NCBI GenBank assembly: GCA_937907215.1
Contig: CALESG010000040.1
Coordinates: 1-19,530 of the forward strand
Length of the DNA stretch: 19,530 nt
Reading direction: 5' to 3'
DNA from: an uncultured Ruminococcus sp.
GTDB lineage: Bacteria > Bacillota > Clostridia > Oscillospirales > Ruminococcaceae
The position numbers and the translations under genes were made by a program. The notes under the pieces were generated by a model, which saw only the letters and a list, made by a program, of their open reading frames with translations, did not search any database and was not told where the DNA came from. Shown here piece after piece: positions 13,272-19,530 of the stretch; position 1 is the stretch's first letter, and every line of letters starts with the position of its first letter.

Positions 13272-14228
13272 ATGAAATTTAAAATTGCACCAGTTTTAAT
13301 GTGTCTTATGCTTTTTAGCGGATGTGCATCCGGCGGCAATAATACAAATTCTGATAAATTAAACATAGTATGCACAAATTTTCCACAGTACGACTGGGTA
13401 AAAGAAATTACACGTGGCTCTGATAATGTAAATATTACACTGCTTGATGATAACGGTACTGATTACCATAGTTATCAGCCCAGCACTGATGATATTGTAA
13501 ATATTTTGTCATGTGATGTATTTATATATGTTGGCGGAGAATCTGATAAATGGGTAGAAGACACGCTTAAAAATTCTGATAATAATGAAAATATGCGTGT
13601 TGTAAGACTTGCTGATATGATAAACGGTGATCTTTTAGATGAACCGGAAGTTTTGGAAAGCGAACATGAACATGAAAATGAAAGTGAAGAATCTTTCGAT
13701 GAACACGTTTGGCTTTCTGTTAAAAACGCTGTTGCCTTTTGCAATGGAATAGCAGATGTAATTTCTGAATCTGATGACAGTAATGCCGATATTTACAAAA
13801 AAAATGCAGAAGAATATATTTCAAAGCTTAATTCAATGGACAGTGAATTTGAGGAAAAACTTTTAAATTCAAAAAGAAACAGCGTGCTTTTTGCAGATAG
13901 ATTTCCATTTGTCTATCTTATGGAAGACTATGATATAGATTATGATGCTGCATTTCCCGGCTGCTCATCTGAAACAGACGCAAGCTTTGAAACAGTTGTA
14001 ATTCTTGCTAAAGAGATTGACGACCAAGAACTTCCTTATGTTATTACAATAGAAAATTCCGACTGCAATATTGCTGATGCAATTATTTCAAATACAAAAT
14101 ATAAAAATCAACAGATTCTAACACTTGATTCCATGCAGATCGTAAAAAATGAAGATATTGAAAACGGAAAAACGTATTTATCTATAATGGAAAAGAATCT
14201 TGACGTACTTATGGAGGCTTTGAGTTAA
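13272..14228 (+). CDS. Metal ABC transporter substrate-binding lipoprotein (ZnuA/TroA type)
   Basis: 318 aa. A lipoprotein signal with FSGC (Cys18) anchors it outside the membrane. Cluster A-I features: IVCTNFPQYDWVKEI, TDYHSYQPS with His66 (the GTDPHxYEPTP motif), and DEHVWLS with His145. A short His/acid segment EHEHENE (131-137) resembles the metal-collecting loop of zinc-type members. The region where ZnuA has its third His reads LFADRFPFVYL (207-216), so that ligand is replaced. ITIENSD near 259 is the fourth-ligand region. ATG 13272 is chosen because GGAGG lies upstream and the promoter box covers earlier starts. The ATPase and permease genes follow directly. Zn2+ is the best guess; Mn2+ or Fe2+ remain possible. 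Confidence 0.88.
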   Translation: MKFKIAPVLMCLMLFSGCASGGNNTNSDKLNIVCTNFPQYDWVKEITRGSDNVNITLLDDNGTDYHSYQPSTDDIVNILSCDVFIYVGGESDKWVEDTLKNSDNNENMRVVRLADMINGDLLDEPEVLESEHEHENESEESFDEHVWLSVKNAVAFCNGIADVISESDDSNADIYKKNAEEYISKLNSMDSEFEEKLLNSKRNSVLFADRFPFVYLMEDYDIDYDAAFPGCSSETDASFETVVILAKEIDDQELPYVITIENSDCNIADAIISNTKYKNQQILTLDSMQIVKNEDIENGKTYLSIMEKNLDVLMEALS

Positions 14229-14229
14229 T

Positions 14230-14952
14230 ATGTGTACTCAACTTACATGTGAAAATGTTAGTCTTGGATATGAAGGAAATGTAATTACAAAGAATCTGAA
14301 CTTCTCTGTAAAAAGAGGTGATTATCTTTGCGTTGTTGGTGAAAACGGAAGTGGCAAAAGCACACTTATAAAAACTCTTCTGCAACTAAAATCACCTATT
14401 TCAGGAAAAATTACATTTGGAGATGGACTTTTGCAAAGGGAGATTGGATATTTGCCGCAGCAAACAGAATTGCAAAAGGACTTCCCTGCTTCAGCAATGG
14501 AAATAGTCCTTTCAGGCTGTCTGAGCCGATGCGGTATGCGTCCGTTTTATAATCGCAAGGAAAAGATCATTGCTCATAATAATATGAAAAAATTAGGAAT
14601 ATGCAATCTGAAAAATAAATGCTACAGAAATCTGTCAGGTGGTCAGCAGCAGCGTGTACTTCTTGCAAGAGCACTTTGTGCCACTCAAAAAATGCTGCTT
14701 CTTGATGAACCTGTAACAGGTCTTGACCCAAGGGCATCATTGGAAATGTATGAATTGGTAGCAAAAATGGGACGTGAAGACGGTATTACTATTATAATGG
14801 TATCTCATGATATAAGTGCAGCAGTAAAATATGCAAGTCACATACTGCATCTTGGTCAAGAACAGCTGTTCTTTGGAAAAAAGGAAGGTTATTTAAAGAG
14901 AGATATATATAAAGCATTTATGTCACCTTCGGGAGGTTATGAAAATGACTGA
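14230..14952 (+). CDS. Metal ABC transporter ATP-binding protein (ZnuC type)
   Basis: 240 aa, full-length ABC ATPase that powers the importer from the cytoplasmic side. Walker A GENGSGKST (38-46), Q-loop LPQQ (75-78), signature LSGGQQQR (135-142), Walker B MLLLDEP with Glu160, D-loop GLDPRAS and switch His193 (MVSHD) are all intact. The FPASAMEIVLSGC segment after the Q-loop is typical of zinc/manganese importer ATPases. Its ATG follows the stop of the binding-protein gene by one base, with GGAGG inside the preceding gene. Its 3' end overlaps the permease gene by 8 nt. Confidence 0.93.
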   Translation: MCTQLTCENVSLGYEGNVITKNLNFSVKRGDYLCVVGENGSGKSTLIKTLLQLKSPISGKITFGDGLLQREIGYLPQQTELQKDFPASAMEIVLSGCLSRCGMRPFYNRKEKIIAHNNMKKLGICNLKNKCYRNLSGGQQQRVLLARALCATQKMLLLDEPVTGLDPRASLEMYELVAKMGREDGITIIMVSHDISAAVKYASHILHLGQEQLFFGKKEGYLKRDIYKAFMSPSGGYEND

Positions 14953-15796
14953 TTTTTTTGAAACACTGACATTTTATTTTTCATATCCATTTGTAAGGTA
15001 TGCACTGCTTGTTGGACTGCTTATAGCACTATGTTCATCACTGCTTGGAGTTACACTGGTACTGAAACGATTTTCATTTATAGGTGATGGACTTTCACAC
15101 GTTGCATTTGGTGCATTGGCAATATCCGGTGTGCTGGGAATATCCAATGAAATGATAGTAGTTTTGCCTATAACTGTATTAAGTGCAATTCTGTTGCTTA
15201 TGACAGGAAAAAATACAAAAATAAAAGGCGATGCCGCAATTGCACTTATTTCTGTAGGTGCTCTTGCAATAGGATATTTGCTTTTAAGTACATTCTCCTC
15301 TTCTGCTAATATATCAGGCGATGTATGCAGTACATTATTCGGCGGAACATCAATACTGACACTTTCTTCTGCTGACGTATGGATCTGCATCATAATGTCT
15401 ATTCTGGTTATAGGTGCATTTTTGCTGCTCTACAATAAAATATTTTCAGTTACATTTGATGAAACATTTGCTTGTGCAACCGGTACTCGTGCATCTGTGT
15501 ATAATCTTATAATCGCCGTTATTACAGCAATTATAATAGTACTCGCAATGAACCTTGTTGGTTCACTCCTTATATCTGCACTTATAATATGTCCTGCCTT
15601 ATCAGCTATGAGAATCTTTGGCAGTTTCCGCAAGGTGATAATTTCTTCCGCTGTTATATCATTGTTTTGTGCTTTTGCAGGAATAATTATAGCCGTAATT
15701 ACAAGTGCACCTGTAGGGCCTACAATAGTGGCAGCAAATATAGCAGTGTTTGTTATTTCATGCATTGTGGGAAAAATTTGCGGCAGAAAAAGATGA
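14945..15796 (+). CDS. Metal ABC transporter permease (ZnuB type)
   Basis: 283 aa, about eight membrane segments, ABC-3 family. It has the family's early LVLKRFSFIGDGLSHVAFGA stretch (residues about 37-56) and the C-terminal ALIICPALSAMRIFGSFRK region that includes the ATPase-coupling loop. It forms the inner-membrane channel with the ATPase of the preceding gene. I prefer the ATG at 14945 over the one two codons earlier because GGGAGG then sits 8 nt upstream rather than 2. It ends the operon; a terminator follows after 29 nt. Confidence 0.92.
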   Translation: MTDFFETLTFYFSYPFVRYALLVGLLIALCSSLLGVTLVLKRFSFIGDGLSHVAFGALAISGVLGISNEMIVVLPITVLSAILLLMTGKNTKIKGDAAIALISVGALAIGYLLLSTFSSSANISGDVCSTLFGGTSILTLSSADVWICIIMSILVIGAFLLLYNKIFSVTFDETFACATGTRASVYNLIIAVITAIIIVLAMNLVGSLLISALIICPALSAMRIFGSFRKVIISSAVISLFCAFAGIIIAVITSAPVGPTIVAANIAVFVISCIVGKICGRKR

Positions 15797-15825
15797 TATA
15801 ATAATTTATAAGTAAATATTAAAAT

Positions 15826-15879
15826 AGACTTTCTGTTAATGAATAAATCATATCAGAAAGTCTTTATTTTATTTTTTGT
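15826..15879 (+). terminator. Terminator of the metal transporter operon
   Basis: AGACTTTCTG (15826-15835) pairs perfectly with CAGAAAGTCT (15854-15863) across an 18-nt loop, followed by a T-rich tail TTATTTTATTTTTT. Confidence 0.85.
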
Positions 15880-15923
15880 TCGTATTAAATTATACAAAAT
15901 ATACTATTATTTTTGCATACCTA

Positions 15924-15952
15924 TTGACAATATGGAATTTATATTGTAAAAT
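15924..15952 (+). promoter_or_regulatory. Promoter of the xylanase gene
   Basis: Consensus TTGACA, 17-bp spacer, TAAAAT. Predicted start near 15959, giving a leader of about 50 nt. No clear operator or catabolite-control site was recognised around it. Confidence 0.65.
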
Positions 15953-16009
15953 AAAATAAAGTTAGTTTATAAAAATAAAAAGTACAATTAAAAAATGGAG
16001 GTTTTATTC

Positions 16010-17977
16010 ATGAAAAAAAACAATGCTGTAGCCGGAATACTTAGTGCTGTAATGTTGTCAACAGCAATAGTTCCGGGATTTTTAAGCAATGTACAAGCTG
16101 ATGCTGCTTCAGATGCAAAGGTTCTGTACTCAAACGATTTTGAAAGCGGAGATGTAAGCGCCTTTACAGGCAGAGGCGGTGTTGAAGTTATTGAAACTTC
16201 AACTGCAAAGGCTCATTCCGGTACAAGTTCCATGTGCATAAGTGGAAGAGAAAAGGGCTGGAACGGTCCTCAGTATCTGCTTAGCAATGATTATGAACCA
16301 GGAGTTGAATATACTGTAAGTGCGTGGGTATGTGCAGAATGGTATAATACAATAAACCTTAGCATGGAGTATACTGATGCAGGCGGAGAAAGACATTACT
16401 CTAATCTTGCCTCTAAAGGTGGCGATGGTTGGATGGAATTTTCAGATGTAAAGGTAAGCTTCTCTGATGATGTTACTAATGTTTATATATACTTTGAATG
16501 TTCTGATACAGCTAATCTTTATATAGATGACTTTGTATTTAAAAAGGCAGCAGTACACGATATTCAGGAAGATATACCATCTCTTAAAGATGTGTATGCA
16601 AACTACTTTAAAATAGGCGGTGCAGTAACTACATCTGAACTTGCTCCTGAAACAACAAAGAATCTTATTAAAAAACATTATAACAGCCTTACAGCAGGTA
16701 ATGAATTAAAACCTGATTCAGTTCTTGATTACAATGCAACTATCGCTTCTGGAAGTAATACTAATCCACAGGTAACTCTTAATAATGCAAGAAGTATTCT
16801 TAATTTCTGCCGTGACAATAACATTCCTATGAGAGGTCACGTATTTGTATGGCATCAGCAAACACCTGATTGGTTCTTCAGAGAAAATTATGAAGCAAAT
16901 GGTGAATGGGCATCTAAGGAAGTAATGCTTGAACGTCTGGAAAATTACATCAAGAATGTTTTCGCAGCACTTAAAGAAGAATATCCTACAGTAGAATTTT
17001 ACGCTTATGACGTTGTAAATGAATGCTATTTGGATAATGGTTCACTGCGTGATCCGGGTGCTAATAACGGCAGTCAACAGACCTCACCATGGGTGCAGAT
17101 ATTCGGCGATGATTCATATATTGAAGCTGCTTTCCAGTTTGCAAGAGAGTATGCACCTGAAGGCTGTAAGCTTTATTACAATGATTTTAATGAATATATG
17201 CCGCAAAAGACTCAGGCTATATATGATATGGCTATGAAGCTCAAAGAAAAGAATCTGATCGATGGTATCGGTATGCAGTCACACCTTGATGTTGGTTTCC
17301 CTACAGCATCTGCATATGAAAAGGCATTATCTAAATTCGCTTCTACAGGTCTTGATATTCAGGTAACTGAACTTGATATTACAACAAGCGATACATCAGA
17401 AGCAGGCTTTGAAAAACAGGCTCAGATTTACAGCGATATTCTTGATGCTTGTGTAAAGTATGCTGATAATATTTCTGCTGTAGTATTCTGGGGCACAACA
17501 GATGAAACAAGCTGGAGAGGAGATAGATGCCCATTGTTGTTCAATGGTGACTATACTGCTAAGCCGTCATATTATTCAATAATAGATGGTATCGATCCAA
17601 TTCAAACAACAACTACCACCACAGAAACAACAACTACCACCACAGAAACAACAATCACAACTACAGAAACAACATCATCAAGCGAAACAACAACTAATAC
17701 TACTACCACAACAACTGATACAACAACAACAACTACTACTACAAGTAATGAAAATCCGGGCGATGTTATACCGGGTGATTTAAACCTTGACAAAACTCTG
17801 TCAATGATCGACCTTGTATATTTGAATAAGTATATTGCCGGTTCTACTACACTTAATGAAACTCAAGAGAAAAACGCTGAATGCTTTATCGATGGCGAAA
17901 TTAATGGCAATGACGCAACAGCTCTTATGAAGCGTATTGCTAATCAGATTTCAAGTCTTCCTGTTGCAGCAAACTGA
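16010..17977 (+). CDS. Secreted endo-1,4-beta-xylanase: CBM22-GH10-Thr linker-dockerin
   Basis: 655 aa, a cellulosome-type enzyme cutting beta-1,4-xylan. Domains: signal peptide 1-30 (cleavage probably after VQA); CBM22 xylan-binding module about 36-180 (YSNDFESGDVSAF to LYIDDFVF); GH10 barrel about 190-527 with RGHVFVWHQQTPDW near 275, acid/base Glu338 in DVVNE and nucleophile Glu454 in VTELD; Thr/Glu linker 530-582; dockerin about 585-647. The first dockerin loop (GDLNLDKTLSMID) has good calcium ligands. The second (ECFIDGEINGND) has Glu and Phe where Asp and Asn are usual. ATG 16010 is chosen because GGAGG lies 9 nt upstream; an ATG at 15995 overlaps that site. It has its own promoter and terminator. 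The dockerin should dock the enzyme to a scaffoldin encoded elsewhere. Confidence 0.95.
   Translation: MKKNNAVAGILSAVMLSTAIVPGFLSNVQADAASDAKVLYSNDFESGDVSAFTGRGGVEVIETSTAKAHSGTSSMCISGREKGWNGPQYLLSNDYEPGVEYTVSAWVCAEWYNTINLSMEYTDAGGERHYSNLASKGGDGWMEFSDVKVSFSDDVTNVYIYFECSDTANLYIDDFVFKKAAVHDIQEDIPSLKDVYANYFKIGGAVTTSELAPETTKNLIKKHYNSLTAGNELKPDSVLDYNATIASGSNTNPQVTLNNARSILNFCRDNNIPMRGHVFVWHQQTPDWFFRENYEANGEWASKEVMLERLENYIKNVFAALKEEYPTVEFYAYDVVNECYLDNGSLRDPGANNGSQQTSPWVQIFGDDSYIEAAFQFAREYAPEGCKLYYNDFNEYMPQKTQAIYDMAMKLKEKNLIDGIGMQSHLDVGFPTASAYEKALSKFASTGLDIQVTELDITTSDTSEAGFEKQAQIYSDILDACVKYADNISAVVFWGTTDETSWRGDRCPLLFNGDYTAKPSYYSIIDGIDPIQTTTTTTETTTTTTETTITTTETTSSSETTTNTTTTTTDTTTTTTTTSNENPGDVIPGDLNLDKTLSMIDLVYLNKYIAGSTTLNETQEKNAECFIDGEINGNDATALMKRIANQISSLPVAAN
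17604..17748 (+). repeat. Low-complexity Thr-linker repeat inside the xylanase gene
   Basis: The linker DNA is built of ACA/ACT/ACC codons broken by GAA. A 21-bp unit encoding six Thr and one Glu occurs about three times in a row (first two copies identical), then decays into plain Thr codons. Such tracts change length by slippage. The opposite-strand Val-rich reading frame is only its shadow. Confidence 0.8.
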
Positions 17978-17992
17978 TGAATAACTTATAAA

Positions 17993-18027
17993 AATAAAAC
18001 GAGCTGTCGCCAGCTCGTTTTATTTTT
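17993..18027. terminator. Bidirectional terminator between xylanase and Nudix genes
   Basis: A perfect 14-bp stem with a TCGC loop: AATAAAACGAGCTG (17993-18006) and CAGCTCGTTTTATT (18011-18024). T-rich tails follow on both strands (TTTT on plus, the stem's own AATAAAA reading TTTTATT on minus), so it can serve both convergent genes. Confidence 0.85.
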
Positions 18028-18084
18028 ATGAAAATTGGATATAACAACAAAAACATCAAAGATTTTTCTCTGATATATTCCTGC

Positions 18085-18489
18085 CTAAACTATTGCCGCT
18101 TTTGCTTTACTGACAATATGCTTATCATTATCATAAGAAAGTATATTAGACGCATAGCCAATATCTACCCAACGTATATCGGCTATCTCCTCAGCCTGAG
18201 GAGTAAAATTATAATTCTTTGCACGTGCAATAAAATAAACAACTGTTTTTATAGTATCACGTTTAGGATAATAAGAAACAGTTTCACGAAATGTAGGATC
18301 AATAAGTACATCAAGAGCAGTTTCCTCTTTAATTTCACGAAGAGCTGTTTCTATTTCAGTTTCATTTCCTTCTACATGACCCTTTGGAAAAGACCAATGC
18401 CCGCTGTTGATGTGTTTTATAAGAAGTATCTCAGTATTTCCGTGAAATTTCCTATATACTATTGCTCCGCATGATTTCTCATGGTACAT
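18085..18489 (-). CDS. Nudix hydrolase, Ap4A-hydrolase-like
   Basis: 134 aa. The Nudix box runs from Gly37 to Leu59: GHVEGNE, then ALREIKEETAL, with the catalytic Glu52, Glu55 and Glu56. The usual Gly after EET is Ala58. The SCGAIVYR start and HWSFPKGH segment resemble bis(5'-nucleosyl)-tetraphosphatases, which clear dinucleoside polyphosphates in the cytoplasm; other nucleoside-diphosphate-linked substrates are possible. I prefer the ATG at 18489, which begins just before the conserved SCGAIVYR strand and has AAAGGAG 11 nt upstream, over an ATG 21 nt earlier with no ribosome binding site. Confidence 0.87.
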   Translation of the reverse strand: MYHEKSCGAIVYRKFHGNTEILLIKHINSGHWSFPKGHVEGNETEIETALREIKEETALDVLIDPTFRETVSYYPKRDTIKTVVYFIARAKNYNFTPQAEEIADIRWVDIGYASNILSYDNDKHIVSKAKAAIV

Positions 18490-18532
18490 AACAAAAGCGA
18501 CTCCTTTCATATAAAAATGTGATGTTAAAGAT

Positions 18533-18561
18533 ATTATATCATATTTTTATATGTTTGTCTA
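18533..18561 (-). promoter_or_regulatory. Promoter of the Nudix gene
   Basis: On the minus strand: TAGACA, 17-bp spacer, TATAAT with TG one base before it. The predicted start is near 18526, about 37 nt before the ATG at 18489. Confidence 0.65.
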
Positions 18562-18613
18562 TAGTAAAGAACGGTTTAAGATGCTATCATAATGAATTTT
18601 TTTCAAATACCTG

Positions 18614-18642
18614 TTTACGAACATAAAAAAATATGGTATAAT
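18614..18642 (+). promoter_or_regulatory. Promoter of the CPBP protease gene
   Basis: TTTACG, 17-bp spacer, TATAAT with an extended TG. Predicted start near 18649, about 46 nt before the ATG at 18695. Confidence 0.6.
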
Positions 18643-18694
18643 ATTAGTGATCTTATAATCTTTAATCTTAATTTTAGGAGTGAATAAATATAAT

Positions 18695-19530
18695 ATGGCA
18701 AGTATGAAATTAAATCCATATGATCCTTTTGATAATCCAACTGAAAACTGTGCTTATCGTACAAATTACAATGATATAAATAATCGTATAAATGAAGATG
18801 GTTACCAGCTTCCTTTAATTCCGGAAAAAAATGAACGTAAAAATATAAGATACTATTTCAACATCGCAGGTCTTGGATTGCTTGCAGGAGCAATAGGTGT
18901 AAATATTTTATTTATAATTATTTCTTTATTATTGGAATTTATAATATCAGGATCTTTTGACTATGATAAACTTTTAGATGCAGAATATTATATAAATAAC
19001 AGTTCATCAATTTTAATAGCACTAAATGGTCTTTTGTTCCTTTTTGTCAATCTTATACCGGCTATTGTGGGAAGCCGTCTTACCGGAATACGTATTCGAT
19101 CATATTTCCGACCTGTAAATACAAAAAAATCTCAGCTTGCAAAATATATGTTTATAGGAATATTTATTCAAGCGACAACAAATATTTTATATTCAATAGT
19201 ACAATCTATAATGCAGGCAGGCGGGATAAATGACTATACAGCTGATATAGATAATTATTTAGGTGCTAAAGCTATAATTGCAACAGCTTTGTATTCCTGT
19301 ATCGTTGCTCCTATAACTGAAGAACTTTTATACAGAGGTTTTGTTATGAAAAACCTATCCCGTGTAAGTCAGCGATTCGGAATTATAGCAAGTGCAGTAC
19401 TTTTTGGTCTTGCTCATGAAAATATTGCACAGTTTCTACTTGCAGTACCGGTTGGTATATTCATGGGACGAATAGTTGTAAAACATAATTCACTTATACC
19501 ATCTATTCTTGTTCATATGGCGGTAAATAC
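18695..19530 (+). CDS. CPBP-family intramembrane metalloprotease (3' end missing)
   Basis: 278 residues are readable before the window ends; the frame is open to the last base. After a soluble, Asn-rich N-terminus (1-50) come several membrane segments (about 55-83, 104-125, 150-172, 193-207, 228-242, 246-262). The CPBP (Abi/CAAX-protease-like) signature is complete so far: EELLYR with Glu209, Glu210 and Arg214, FGLAH with His241, and HMAVN with His274 and Asn278. Members cleave within the membrane; roles include bacteriocin self-immunity and protein processing, and none can be chosen here. The start has AGGAG 15-17 nt before the ATG, rather far; an ATG three codons on (18704) is a weaker alternative. 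No bacteriocin gene is nearby in the window. Confidence 0.88.
   Translation, partial: MASMKLNPYDPFDNPTENCAYRTNYNDINNRINEDGYQLPLIPEKNERKNIRYYFNIAGLGLLAGAIGVNILFIIISLLLEFIISGSFDYDKLLDAEYYINNSSSILIALNGLLFLFVNLIPAIVGSRLTGIRIRSYFRPVNTKKSQLAKYMFIGIFIQATTNILYSIVQSIMQAGGINDYTADIDNYLGAKAIIATALYSCIVAPITEELLYRGFVMKNLSRVSQRFGIIASAVLFGLAHENIAQFLLAVPVGIFMGRIVVKHNSLIPSILVHMAVN

Noticed and set aside
17604..17667. Tandem 21-bp repeats as a CRISPR-like array
   Set aside because: There are no spacers; the units are contiguous codons of the xylanase linker.
17602..17793. Minus-strand reading frame encoding a Val-rich peptide
   Set aside because: It is the exact complement of the Thr codons in the xylanase linker, with no ribosome binding site or promoter.

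Overview
The window reads as a chromosomal segment of a low-GC, Gram-positive gut or rumen anaerobe of the Ruminococcus type (Oscillospiraceae). The best pointer is a secreted CBM22-GH10 xylanase that ends in a Thr-rich linker and a dockerin, the usual build of Ruminococcus cellulosome enzymes. AT-rich sequence, strong Shine-Dalgarno sites, sigma-A promoters with 16-17 bp spacers, frequent GTG/TTG starts and lipoprotein signals agree. The species cannot be fixed from the sequence alone.

Layout. (1) 1-125, minus: start of a NifX/NifB-like iron-molybdenum cofactor-binding domain protein, divergent from the next block. (2) 361-4447, plus: five closely spaced genes, aroA, an aldo/keto reductase with two 4Fe-4S motifs, an ECF-type S component, a DUF1893 protein overlapping it by 8 nt, and a GNAT acetyltransferase; a strong hairpin terminator follows. 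(3) 4448-4941: gene-free, with several inverted-repeat structures. (4) 4942-8294, minus: CitA/DcuS-type histidine kinase, its response regulator, and an ApbE lipoprotein, transcribed in that order behind a leader with a very strong hairpin. (5) 8613-9191, plus: a degenerate SGNH-like protein. (6) 9352-12695, minus: trkA-trkH potassium uptake and a leaderless Cu/Zn superoxide dismutase. (7) 12696-13271: a MITE-like inverted-repeat element, a possible 38-aa ORF and divergent promoters. (8) 13272-15796, plus: a three-gene zinc/manganese/iron-type ABC importer with a Fur-like box at its promoter. (9) 16010-17977, plus: the xylanase. (10) 18085-18489, minus: a Nudix hydrolase. (11) 18695-end, plus: a CPBP-family membrane protease cut by the window edge.

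How the genes may work together. The kinase, regulator and ApbE look like one unit in which a small-molecule (dicarboxylate- or citrate-type) sensor controls flavinylation of extracytoplasmic proteins; no flavin acceptor is encoded here. The potassium system, superoxide dismutase and metal importer lie side by side and may share metal or stress control, since a half-match to the Fur-like box also lies on the trk promoter. I see no prophage, CRISPR array, tRNA, rRNA or transposase. The less ordinary content is in the non-coding DNA (related hairpin or MITE-like elements, the kinase leader hairpin) and in the degenerate SGNH protein.
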